A stretch of 40,708 nt of DNA from contig SMOI01000156.1 in NCBI GenBank assembly GCA_008000375.1, forward strand, positions 15,277 to 55,984, in the 5' to 3' direction. Both the position numbers and the translations under genes were made by a program. Below, piece after piece: positions 1-11,700 of the stretch. Source of the stretch: Poteriospumella lacustris. Its lineage: Eukaryota; Sar; Chrysophyceae; Chromulinales; Dinobryaceae. Below the pieces are notes generated by a model that was not told where the DNA came from, did not search any database, and was given only the letters and a program-made list of their open reading frames with translations. Within the stretch, counting starts at the first letter, position 1; each line of letters opens with the position of its first letter.

Positions 1-1106
1 CTCATCTTTCGCTCTGGCGGAAAACGAAACCGTGGAGAATCACCGGACAGAGCAAATCAACACAATGAAATGAAGGCACTGTGACCAAAACCACGACCAA
101 TGGCTGTATCTTGATGTGCTGTACATATGCCACGAAACGATGGCGCACATGGGAGAGACGGACACACACACGGACAGGTTGAAAGACAAGAGGGGGAACC
201 GAGAACCTTTGAAGAGGTCGAAATACAGATAGTTAGGCAGAAAGGGAGAGGGTGGAGAGCAGAAGTGCTATAATAGGGGGGGGGTTGAGGTGGAAGCAAG
301 TGACGAAACAAACGAATTCTACACATTGAGGTAAAAACTGGACCTAACGCTAACAATATAGTGAAATGCGAAATACATCTCCGACAAGCTGTCTCCGGAA
401 ATACAGAGACAACCGACACAATAAATGGGAAGAGAAAGAGGAGAAAGAGGAGAAAGAGGAGAAAGAAGAGAAAGAGAAAAGCAAACTGATTGGAGAACTA
501 CAGTAGGCAAGATAACAACTTTTTGCATGTATATGTCACTGTCTATTCGTTGAACAAAGGTTTCAACGAAAAGAGCCGTGCAGGGAAACAGGAAAACAAC
601 AGCGAGGTCACAATTGACTCGATAACCTCCGATGCAGGGATCGTTGAAATAACTGCTGTATTGAAAGAAAGGCGCAAGAACTTGCTCTTTGAGGGAAGTG
701 GGTTGCAAAGAAATAGAATGAAAGAGAGAAAGTAGCTCGGCAAACGAGAAACCAATGAGCAACAATGAGAAGAAAGACCGCAACTGACTCCACAAAACAA
801 ACTTGCACAACACAGCACTCGTTGCCTGTGTATGCTTCAAAGAGACAGTTGCTCACGAAAGAGGGTTTCGAATGCGAATATCAAACGAACAGTAGGTAGC
901 CACCAAGCGAAGGCAAGTATAAGTTGTCAGTGTCGAGTACCAAACGACAAACAGAGCGACTCGAGGCAAACACCAGAACGACATATGGTACATGCGAGGA
1001 GTGCAATTGCGAGTCACCGCAGACAACTAGCCCTGAATCGATAAACAGGAAAGGAAACAAGAAAGAGACCCGGCGAGTCGACTGTCCTCATCAAAGCGAC
1101 GTCTCT
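1..1106. other. Stretch without a convincing gene
   Basis: Open frames here are short, overlap on both strands and have low-complexity composition (purine-rich on +, so Ser/Leu/Phe-rich on -). I see no conserved domain, tRNA fold or credible splice structure. The right end must contain the 3' flank of the minus-strand gene ending at 1107. The left end may hold part of a gene that continues outside the window. Confidence 0.5.
432..476 (+). repeat. 9-nt purine minisatellite
   Basis: Five consecutive copies of the 9-mer GAGAAAGAG, the fourth with one change, sit in a longer A/G-only tract. This is a simple tandem repeat in non-coding DNA with no evident function. Confidence 0.85.
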
Positions 1107-2333
1107 TTACGCTCCATCGGCAACGATGGCTGCCTCTTCACGGGTGCAATAAGCGATTACTGAAATGGACGAGATTTTCTTTTCATCATCAGGCAGCCAT
1201 ATCTTGAGAACACCTCCACTTTGGACGTGTCTCGGTACAGACATGAAAATCGAAGGAATCTGACTCTCGCTGTTGCTTTGATAACTGTCAGTGGAGGCAG
1301 AAAAATTGGTGGCGTTGGAGTTGGCCTTGCCCGCACTTAGCATCTCCTCGCGAGTCGCTGGAGTAGGTGAAGCTTCATCGACCGGCATCACATGTTCATC
1401 AAACTGTTCTGCAGTATTGACGAGCCGCGGGGATGTTAATGGGGGGATTTGAATGGGAGGTAGTGGTGGTCGAAAGGGCGCATAGTGCTGTTCGAGGAGC
1501 ATTTCTTGATCAAAAGACACGGTCCTATCTGAATGAAGATGAAAGCTAGAGCTGCTCGAGAAAGGTCGATTCAACTGGCTTTCAATAGTATCGACACTCA
1601 TGCTTCGTAAACGCATGCTTTCTGTCTCTGCACTATCCATTCCGAGAGTGGATGAGGAATTCAACGGTGACTTGCGCGATCTGCCACTGCTCTCCTTCGA
1701 CCGTTTAATCGCTTCATACGCTGTATCAAGATGCTTCGAATCAATGTACTTCCCAACAGTATTGCCAAACTTGCGCTTCGTATTTTCGTTGCTACCATGC
1801 GACCCGACCGCTCCAGTGAAATTGATGGTCTTCTTCGCGCTGGCTTCATTGGTTGGCGTTGAGGCTTTCGAGAGAGGTGGTGGATGCTGAATCGAAGATG
1901 CAGCCTGAAGCAATTGCTGGAAATGTCTTGGGGATGGAGCTTGATCAAAGCTAGCATCCATGTCAGAATCGAAGATGGCAAAGCCAGAAAAACTGAACTT
2001 GCACACAACTTGAACTCCTTTCGGCGACTTCGACAGAAACTGGGCGTCGTGGATGAGGAAAATAACATCCGGAATAGCAACATGGATATGCTCCATAAGC
2101 TTTGTAATGTTAGAATTGTTGAAAACAAACGTCTTTCTGGCAGGTTGGGTTGGCTGGGAGGGATCCGCGGGCATCACCAAACCATCACCGTAATGAAGCT
2201 GCAATTCATACGTACAATCCGGGTTGCAGTTCTCTTGTACAAATTGGTTGACTAGATCTTGATCAAATGCCAACATTAATGTCTCGAGAAGGCGTGGGAG
2301 CATGCGAATATCTTGATCGCGACTGGTTGCCAT
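1107..2333 (-). CDS. Unrecognised Ser/Pro-rich protein, 408 aa
   Basis: A single uninterrupted frame starting MATSRDQDIRML. Residues about 10-120 look folded, alternating hydrophobic and charged stretches, including a Cys pair in QENCNPDCTYEL and a run of strands around VPDVIFLIHD-like residues. Residues about 130-350 are low complexity, rich in Ser, Thr, Pro and Asn, with basic patches (KRKFG, KRSKESSGRSRKS) that could be a nuclear localisation signal. A short hydrophobic segment near the C-terminus (LKIWLPDDEKKISSISVIAY) may be a second folded piece. The overall shape resembles protist regulatory proteins with an N-terminal NTF2/SnoaL-like fold and a disordered tail, but that is only an impression. 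I do not recognise the family. The start is the first ATG after a region without coding character. Confidence 0.7.
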   Translation of the reverse strand: MATSRDQDIRMLPRLLETLMLAFDQDLVNQFVQENCNPDCTYELQLHYGDGLVMPADPSQPTQPARKTFVFNNSNITKLMEHIHVAIPDVIFLIHDAQFLSKSPKGVQVVCKFSFSGFAIFDSDMDASFDQAPSPRHFQQLLQAASSIQHPPPLSKASTPTNEASAKKTINFTGAVGSHGSNENTKRKFGNTVGKYIDSKHLDTAYEAIKRSKESSGRSRKSPLNSSSTLGMDSAETESMRLRSMSVDTIESQLNRPFSSSSSFHLHSDRTVSFDQEMLLEQHYAPFRPPLPPIQIPPLTSPRLVNTAEQFDEHVMPVDEASPTPATREEMLSAGKANSNATNFSASTDSYQSNSESQIPSIFMSVPRHVQSGGVLKIWLPDDEKKISSISVIAYCTREEAAIVADGA

Positions 2334-2867
2334 TTTGGAATTCGCGTCAGAACAAAGTCACTGAGAAAATTAATTCGAGCAAAAAGGAATCATGCGACGC
2401 AACACGAAATAGGAAACAGGAAAAGAAAGATGACGTCTTCAACTCGCTTTTTGTTGTCTTTGTTGCTTCATTTCCTTGTTGTATCCAAAGGATATCCTGG
2501 CTGACGTTGCTGCTGCTCCTGCTGGCGCGGCTTCTTCACTTCACTGGTGGAGCGGCAGTTTGATTTTTGGGAGCACGATACACGAGCAACCTATAACGTG
2601 AAACGCCCAAACTCTTCTAAGCGACTTCATCGAGTTTTACTGCATGTAATCCTAATCACCTGCGTATGACATTCTTACTCGAGGAATTGAGTTACATTGA
2701 TCGTAACAAATAAATTTACAAGACGCGATGAGCTGATCTTGTTACACTGTGTCCACAAGAATCAATGCCTGTAGAATTGCAAAAAAGAGGTTCTTCTATA
2801 CGACAATATGTTCAAGCTAAATACTACAGAAACGCCAGACGCTGATGTTTTCCATAGTTGCAAGACT
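2334..2867. other. Spacer between two minus-strand genes
   Basis: It must hold the promoter and 5' UTR of the 408-aa protein gene (to the left) and the 3' UTR of the FadE-like gene (to the right). Short open frames here have no recognisable domain. A T-rich stretch with repeated CTG/GCTGCT triplets lies around 2505-2530. No RNA gene is evident. Confidence 0.5.
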
Positions 2868-5299
2868 TTACGCACCAATGGTGGTAGGAATCTTCAAGTT
2901 GGCGAAACGAGTGTTGCGGAGACCAGGGCGGACATAGTCGTCACCGGCAGTGTGCTCAACGCCCAACTTCTCGTGAGAATCAACCTGGACCAACTCGTTG
3001 ACAACGGCAGCAACCTTATCGGCCAAAGCCTGCTCCTCAGCAGTAAGAGATCTCTTAGCCTTCTTGGCGGCAGCAGCGTTCTTGTCGGCCTGGACAGCCA
3101 AAGGCAAGATGTCGTTCAACTGGCGAACGCGATCCTTGGGGTCCTTCGAGATGAAGATACCCTCGGACAATAAGTTGCGGATACCAGAAGGGTTAGTGAT
3201 CAAGTTGGAAGCCTTTTGAACCATCTTGTCGGTAGGGCCTCCATAGGCAGCGCCGAAGGGGAAGCTGATAGCCTTCATGAGCGGACCAATTCCAGGGACA
3301 GGGAAGTTGTTCGACAACTCCAACAAGGCAGTCTGGTTTTGCTGAAGGATAGACTCCATAGCCAACTCGAACAGGGCATCGATACCCTCAACCTTGCGGT
3401 TTTGTTGGTAGTACCAGCAGCACGCATAGCCAAGGTACAAGGTGCCGAAGGCATCAGCGAAGCGGCCAGAAAGCATCTCTTCGAACTTCAAGCGACCACC
3501 CAACACCAAGGCAAGATCCGCCGAGACAGCGAAGTTAGAAGACAAGCGACTGAGCTGACCTTCGTAGTAAGCCAACAAGTCGCTCTTGGAGCGAGGTCTC
3601 GTGACGGCGCGAACCAAAGATCGACCAGTGTTGGTGACGAAGTGGTTCAAGAAGCCAATGGTGGCCTTGGTGAAACCCTTGACATCATCACCTTTCTCAA
3701 TAGCATCCAAGATACCGATGAGGTTAGGGTGAGCGCGGTTCAAACCTTGACCGAAAATCATCAAAGAACGAGTCAAGATGTTGGCACCCTCAACGGTGAT
3801 GGCGATGGGAAGAGCCATGTAGCCGTTTCCGAATGAGTTGGTCTCACCACGGCAGATACCAGAGCCGCCCATGATGTCCATGGCGTCATTGACGACCAAA
3901 CGGGCACGATGAGTAGTCTCATACTTCATAACAGCAGACAAGACGGCTGGCTGCTCATGCTTGGCAAGCATCGAGTTGATCAAATTCTGCGCAGAAGTGA
4001 CGATGAAAGCGTTGGAAGCAATGCGGCCCAAAGCTTCCTGGACACCGCCCATCTCGGCGATAGGGACCTTAAACTGCTTGCGAATGCGAGCATAGGCACC
4101 AACAGCGTTGACAGACAACTTGGCAGCACCGACCGCGCTGGCAGGGAGAGAGACCGAACGACCCTCAGCCAAGCAGTCCATCAACATGTTCCAGCCGAAG
4201 CCGCAACGCTCCTGACCACCAATGATGCTCTTCATGGGGATGAAGACATCCTTGCCCTGAACAGGTCCGTTCATGAAAGCAGCAATCAGAGGATCGTGGC
4301 GTTTGCCAATGACCAATCCAGGATGATCTCTCTCCAAAAGAGCAATGGTAGGACCCTCGTTACCCTTACCCTTCAACAAACCCTTAGGGTCCTTCAAGGT
4401 AAAGGCCAAGCCAACAACACCAGCGACAGGAGCCAGCGTGATGTAACGCTTGTTGAAAGAAGCAACAATGCCCAATTGGCCATTGCGCTCAACAACTTCA
4501 CCGTAAGCCTCGTGCATGGAAGCAGCATCGGAACCAGAGTGAGGGGCGGTCAAACCGAAGCAAGGGATCAAATCACCGGCAGCAAGCTTAGGCAAGAAGT
4601 AGTTCTTCTGCTCGTCAGTTCCATAGCGAACCAATAATTCACCAGGACCGAGAGAGTTGGGGACAGTCACAGTCGCAGAGGCAGAACCAGAGCGAGTGGA
4701 GATCATCTGCACGACTTGAGAGTGAGCATGAGCGGAGAATCCCTTTCCACCGTATTGCTTGGGGATGATCATGCCGAAGAAACCTTGCTTTCTGCATCGG
4801 GTCCAGAACTCCTCGGAGAAGTCACGATCGTTGGTGATTTGGTAGTCGTTTAAGATCTCACACAACTCCTTAACCTCCTTGTCGACGAAAGCTGTGGGAA
4901 GTTCGTCAGTCAAGCCGCTTCCATCCCCATGCAAAAGTCATGAAATATTTACCTTGTTCCTCAGGGGAGAGCTTGACAGAATAGTTCTTCAAGTCTTCCA
5001 AAGCAGGGTTGCCAGAGTAGATGTTACGGTCGAATCCAACTGAAGTGGGAGAAGATGAGTGGGTAAGAAAAACGGCTAACTCATAACTCAAAAATAACTG
5101 GGCAATTCCATCTTCGATTACCTGTTCCAGCATTCAAAGCGGCTCTCTCAGTGGCTGAAATAACAGAAGTTGCAGTTAGAAACTATTGTTCAAGTCGGAG
5201 TTCAGTTGGAAGTATCTTCGTACCCGAGATCTTAGGCATCATCGACTTAGCCAGCTTGTACGCATAGCCAGTGATGGGGCGACGTTGAATCTTCTGCAT
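2868..5299 (-). CDS. fadE: FadE-type acyl-CoA dehydrogenase, 4 exons, 739 aa
   Basis: Catalyses the first, FAD-dependent step of fatty acid beta-oxidation (acyl-CoA to trans-2-enoyl-CoA). The sequence tracks the bacterial FadE family (acyl-CoA dehydrogenase plus the FadE-specific C-terminal DUF1974 region) throughout: ATERAALNAGT, EEQAFVDKEVKEL, MIIPKQYGGKGFSAHAHSQV, VPNSLGPGELLVRYGTDEQK, NKRYITLAPVAGVVGLAF, GPVQGKDVFIPM and PIAITVEGANILTRSLMIFGQG. I infer exons 5299-5224, 5154-5122, 5039-4953 and 4891-2868. All three introns (69, 82, 61 nt) are GT-AG, and the joined phases restore family-typical residues at each junction (KIS/ATER, AGT/VGFD, EEQ/AFVD). The joined length is close to bacterial FadE (about 814 in E. 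coli). The N-terminus is short, basic and hydrophobic (MQKIQRRPITGYAYKLAK); it could be a mitochondrial presequence or the membrane anchor of FadE. There is no C-terminal SKL-type peroxisomal signal. Codon use looks strongly biased, as in a highly expressed gene. Confidence 0.93.
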
Positions 5300-5785
5300 T
5301 TTGTCGAATACAATGAACAAACACCAAACAAAACTTGCTGGAGGATATTTGATTCTGTTTTGAGTGACAAGTGACCCTTCAACCTTCCAGCACAGCGACG
5401 GTCACTTCCGCGTTCGCTGCCTTCTTTCTGTGACAGAAACTTCAACAACGTCCGCCCGTCCGTTGCGGAACACCCCACGTTCGCACATTTCCACCCCGCA
5501 CCCCGGATGCACACAGCCTTTTCTGGACACTTTCTGAGAAGGCGGCCTGATACAACTCGTCGTCTGTCCGTACGCCCTCGACAAATGGAAGCGTTGTGTC
5601 CCCTGATGGGTTCGTTTTTGAACTACTTCAAAGTATTTGAAGGCCGCTCGCTGTCAAGAAATTTGTTGTTCGTCATCCACTGTTGTTTTTATCAAAGAGA
5701 GAATACTTGGCATGACTCTGTTACTTACAATAAATATCTTTGTACACTAAAAAACATAGGAAAAACTGAGAACCCCATCCAATGA
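5300..5785. promoter_or_regulatory. Upstream region of the FadE-like gene / 3' flank of the IP3R-like gene
   Basis: Both flanking genes are on the minus strand, so this 486-nt stretch must contain the FadE promoter and 5' UTR and the 3' UTR of the large channel gene. No TATA-like element or RNA gene could be assigned with confidence. Confidence 0.45.
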
Positions 5786-8700
5786 TCAACGATACGACTC
5801 ATCGTCAGAGGAGGACGACGAAGAACTGGACCCGGAGCTACGCGATCTTCGCTTGCCCATCGTCTTACGAATGGTCTTGCACGTATCATCCAGTTCACGC
5901 AATCCTTTCTCCATGTCTTGATTTTCTGATTTAACGATTTCTCGTATCGTCTTTTCTTGAGCAGTCAAATCGGACTTGAAGCCCGAATGCAAAACATCCA
6001 ACGAACTTTGCAGCGATGAAACCTTCTGATATAGGGTGAATAAATCATAGCGTTCGCGCATATTGCTCAGCACACGAGCTTTGCGAATAGGCAACCATCG
6101 TGTCGAGCCAATGTCCAAAGTCGCACAGAACTGCTCGATACCATCAAATTCAGTGTGATCCTTCTCATCCAAATAAATCAAAAACCACAAGTACTTCCAC
6201 ATATTGTGATCGTTTTTGATATGCTGTTCGAACGGAACACCTGCTGCCTCAAAGTCATCGCGAGCAATGTTACAAATGAAGCAATTATTGAACACATCAC
6301 CTTCGATTTGTTGCTTGGCATTTCTCATCTCCGAGAAAGTATCAATGATAATACCACTAATCAAACCAGGGATAACAATTTGCATGATGAAGGTCAAGAA
6401 GAAATTAAAGACTTCTCCCAAAGCAGTAGGAATGTTTGCATCGTACTTCCATTTGATGCTTTGTAACATTCCGTAATCCAAATGTAACCGTAGACAGGTT
6501 TGCAAAGAAAAGCATCCATTTTCACCCAATTCATCGAACGAGTAGCGATTGTGCAATTGCGGAACTGCAAACGCAACGTTCACAAAGAGATACATGATCA
6601 CCCCTGCCAAAATGATGGTCGCTACCACTTGATCGATATTTTCAGTGAACGCGCGCGACACGTACTGCATCAACTTCGATATTCGCAAGACTTCGACCAT
6701 ACAAATACAATAGGTCGCTGGCGTGACCAAGTACCCCACCAACGCAAAGACCAACAGCGTCATGTAATACCAACTATCTTGCTTGGACAATAGATAGTAC
6801 GTAGCGGCTGTTATTGACCACGTTTGAAACTTGATCCCGTTGCCCACAACAACAGCTTTCTCGCGACCAATCAAACCGAATCGGTTCATCGTCATTAAAA
6901 CACGTGAGGCCGTGAAATTGTTGATTGAAAACTCATTCTCGGGATTGTTTTTCAAGCCTTGCTTTACGTACAGCCATCCGTACAATATCATGTACGAGAT
7001 CAACGTCAGACCGGTCGAACAAACCAGTGCCAATCCGAAGATCGACACAAGGTCACGATACAAGTCATTGTAAATGTGATACCCATTGCCAGAGGAAGGA
7101 CTACTGCGAACACTCATGATCACCAAGATATTCACTGCCACGGCCAGTAAGAAGCTCATATTCGACCATCGATTCATGTTGTGAGCAATCTTGATGATGA
7201 TATACACAACGATGTTGTTGTGTGCGTAGGTTTCGTCCAAACTATCGAGATGGCGCAAGGTATCAATCAACAATCGACCATCCTTGATGTAATTTTTCAC
7301 TTTTTCGTCCGCGGAATCTCTTGTTCCCGTGTTTGACGGAAACAAGATACTATCACGCAACTCGACGATATCACCACGATCCCAATATTGCTTGATGATC
7401 TTGGGAATGGGGAAATAGGTCACCGCCAAGTTCTTTTCATGCTCATAGCGTACTTCAATGCGGGCGATGTGGTCGTTCACGTTGATCAACGGATATCGCG
7501 TCAGCCACAAACGCTGCAAGTCCACCATTTCATTGATACCTTCCAACTTCGTATCACGAATGCGCATCACCAAACTGTAGTAGCCATACGCCAATTCCCG
7601 TTCAAACACGGATCGTTCATCCACCACCGTATCGACCGAGGAATAGTGCAAAAACCGCTGCCAATAATTCGCCATGTTGCACACCAAATTGCTCTCTCCG
7701 ACATCATTCACCACAATCTTCGGTACTTCCGCATTTTCTTCAACGTTCGAACCTTCCAACAGCGACATAGCAAACTTCAAACACGACTTCTCAAATTGCA
7801 CCAATTCCTCTTCAAACTCCAGAATAGAGCTATAGGTGTTGTTCTCCATATCGTCACTTTCTTCACGGTCATGGCGCAAGCGGAATTTGATGTACTGATG
7901 CTTGATGTTCGCACAACTGCGCACCGTCATCAACTGAGCACAGTCGCGACGAATGGCATCCACATCACGAGTTGCCGACGATGCGTTGGCTCCTCCCACC
8001 GCTGACGGGGTACTCGTCATCATACCCTCGTCGTGGTCATCTTCGTCGTCTTCTTCGAAACCAATGGCCGCGTCGATACGTAAAAACTTGGTCGCATTCT
8101 TCAACCGATGCGACGTAGAGCGCCGATCTTTCAACTTGAATGTCTGCATCAAGGGACGATCCAAACTTGTTTCCATACGACCACGTTCATGCGCCAGACT
8201 CAACACCAAAGCACTGGCCAATGGACAATTGCCATGGAACAAAATCTTCTCTTTGGGATAAATATTCACCATCGCTTGGTGGGTAATACTGAAACGGACT
8301 TCGTCTTGATAAATCTGGACGTAGTCTTTACGTTGTTTGTCTGTCCGGAAAATATCCCCCGCGTATTCCCCCGCAAAATGGAAAGCACCAAAGAAATTGA
8401 AAAACGTGGAAAAATCTTTGGTCGGGCCCGCACGCGCGATAATCAATTGAATATTCGGTCGTGGACCCTGACAGAATTCAGATAAGGCCTCCAACCCAGC
8501 GGTCATGACACGGGAAAGCAATTTGATGCGTTCCAAATCAATGAATTGATAACGAACAGAACCGCGGTTGATTCCTTGATCCACATCTGGTTTGTATGGA
8601 ATGGGTGAAATCCATTTGATCATCGGTCGCTTGCGATCCAAGATCGTCGGATAGAATTTGCTGGGAAGATCCTCTTCGGTCATCATCGCCGTTCGCATCT

Positions 8701-11700
8701 CGATGGCCAACAATTTACCCAAATCGGACACAAACGTCGCAATGTCCGACACCAAATTGTTACGGCCCAAATACTCTTGGGAATGTCCATTGTGACCTTC
8801 ACACAACAACGAGAAGAAACGTAACAAATCCATCACTTCTTCTGCGTAGACTTTCAGTTCGGAGGCAGATTTGCTGCGTTCGGCGCCTTTCTTTGTCAAG
8901 AAAATCCGCGAGTATTCGCGTAGTTTCTTCCGTGCCACTTTCAAGAAATTGTCACCGTTGCCAATGGTAATCGATCGTTCGTATTCAGCTTGAATATGAT
9001 CGATCAACGCACTTTGGATACGAAAGTTACCACCTTCATTGATCGCGGTACCTAAACCCATCGCGATGCTTTGCATCAATTTCAAACTTTTGGGGGTCAA
9101 TTTCGTCTTCCGTCGCATGTCGATGGCGGAGAATGTTTGAATCACAATGTCCACTGCATTGAGATCTTCAAAGACATGTTGCATGATACGTCGACGATCT
9201 TCTTCAATCCGTTGCAGATCCAAAAATAATTCAATTTGGTCACCGTAGCGTTTGCTGATATCATCCATACGACTGCGCAACAAGCCTCGCGTGAACGTAT
9301 TGCACCAATAGGCATTGCACTGACACAAATCATCCATCGTGATCGTGGTACGTTCCATACCTCGACCCGTACGGAAATATTGTACCGAATAAAGCATGTG
9401 ACTGAAGATACACTCCAACAACACACCACCACGTCGATTCCATCGTTCGTATTGAACCCAGAAGCGATGCTTGGTATGCACTTTCTTACGCCAACGATAC
9501 GGCTTGTCAAAATTGGGTAACAATTCTTGTTCCACGGAAAACCGGAGATCATTGACCCGCGCAATCAACGTGTCACATTCGTCTTTGTATTGCAACCCCG
9601 TGAAATTGGTCAAAATCTTCGATATTTCTTTCAACGCAAAACGGAACGTAGAGGCATTCAACGGGCTGCGGATGATGTCAATCGGGGAGACATGCAACGT
9701 CTGTCCAATCACGGACGCATCACTCCCCGCGACTGCATTCGGAATCTCAATTTCACGCTCGTTGACGTAGATCACGTTGGCGTTGTCCACTTTCAACATG
9801 TGTTCTAACGCTGTGTAGCCATTCGTCTTGGCCAATTGGTCCACTTCCAAGACGAACTCTGGTAGGCATTTCCGTCGCAATGTCAAGCGCCAGGACGTGT
9901 GCTCGGGATCATCGTTGATGGCACCAAAGGTAGACGCCTTTTGACTGGCTTTCTCCATCGCGACTGTCGACTGTTCCGTTTTAACCACAATCTTCGTCGC
10001 GCCATTGCGAATGTCACTGGTTTGCAACAAGAAATCCAGCGCATACAAGTCCTTTTCTTCGTGTACCAGCATCGTGGGATCGATGTTCACCATGTCGGAG
10101 ATCAAATCCAACAAATCTTCGGTCAGTTTCCGGAACGTGGGGATTTCCACGGCGACATTGGTACTCGAAATGATCGCCTCCTTGGGCAACGGACTAATCG
10201 CATCGAAGATAATGTGCAAGTTGTGACGGCAGAACGAGAGGTAGAAAGGAATCATCGCCTCCGAGACGTAGCGTTTCAAGAGACGCACATGGGCAGGGAA
10301 ATGACCCAGTTCTTCCAATTTCGTCATTCGTGTCGCTTGATCCTGAATAACCAACTGCAAGAACCGTAAATCTTGGGCGAAGGAAAACAACAACGCTCGT
10401 AAATAGGCAATGGCATCGGCGTCGAAAAGCTTCGCGGCAGAGGCTGGTGTCACATCTTGCAACGAGGCAAACCACACGCCATGCAAAAACTTCAAATAGG
10501 GTAACCGTATCTCATACTTGTCAATCATCAACACGGGCAACACATCGGTCATCTTGGGAATCACTTGTTGACAAAACATTTGTAAATCCGGACTGCAACG
10601 GGCAAAGGTGCCAACATTCGACAACAAATCCAAATGGAACTTGAAGACACTCCGATCCGACAACAGACGCCACGATTTCATCGCTGTTTTGTACTTGCCA
10701 TAGACATCTTCTTTCATGATGGGATCGCCCAGAATATCCTTCGGCAAACGAGAAAAGGAGATGCGCCCCGTATCGATCTGGTATTTGTTGCAGGTGGTTT
10801 TCACATCGACGTGCGATATGCTCACGGCGGTGTCTTCCACCTTGAATTTCAACCCCAATTTCAACAAACGGTGAATGAACAAACGACTGCCCACCGCATG
10901 GGGCGCTTTCTCTTGCATCAAGGCGACAAAGATATTCAACCGTTCACGAGAGGTGTCAATCTCCGCCATGATGATCAACTTGATCAAGTCCAGAAATTTC
11001 CCCACCCGTGTCGCGTTGAATTCAATTTCGTTCAAGGGACGATTCAACGACGCCAAATCGGCAATCGTTTTCACGTCCTCGATCAACGAACAAAAATCAC
11101 TCAATCCAATGCGCTCGACAATTTTGGGTTGGAATTTGATCAGATCGATGATGAAATCGACGGCATCTTCAATCACAAAGCGCAAGCGTAGCAACGTGCT
11201 CAACAATTTGGGGGTAATTTCGGAATTGACCAATTCCATGTTTTGAAAGGTAAACGCCCGAATGAACAAGATACACAGTTGGTAACATTGCGTCACGGGT
11301 TCGAGTTCTTGCGGCATCACAAACGACGATGGGACTTCGGTGGAAGAGACGTTGCTATCCAAGAAGTCGATGAAAATGTGATGAATGCCATAGTCGCGCA
11401 AGACGAATTGATGGACGTGGTTCGGTGTTTGATTCGAGAACACATTCGCAAAGAGTGTGTTCAGTGACAACTGGTGTTTCTCGGAGAAAAACAAATCTTT
11501 GCTGCCGTAGCTAATGGTGCTGCCTGACATACGGGTGATTCGCTTCTGTGCCGCGGCCCCAGCCTTGAATTTGCCTTTAAACAATGGTCGCTTTTCGATC
11601 ATTTCTTCGGACTTCACAGGGTCAGCTTGCAGTAAGAAATTAATCAAACCAATGCCTCCCATAGTCCCATCGCCACTTAACAGTAACTTCTTCAATTGCA

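Noticed and set aside
3216-4637. Long + strand frames (206 and 242 codons) opposite the FadE-like gene
   Set aside because: Antisense shadows of a strongly codon-biased gene with clear family identity.
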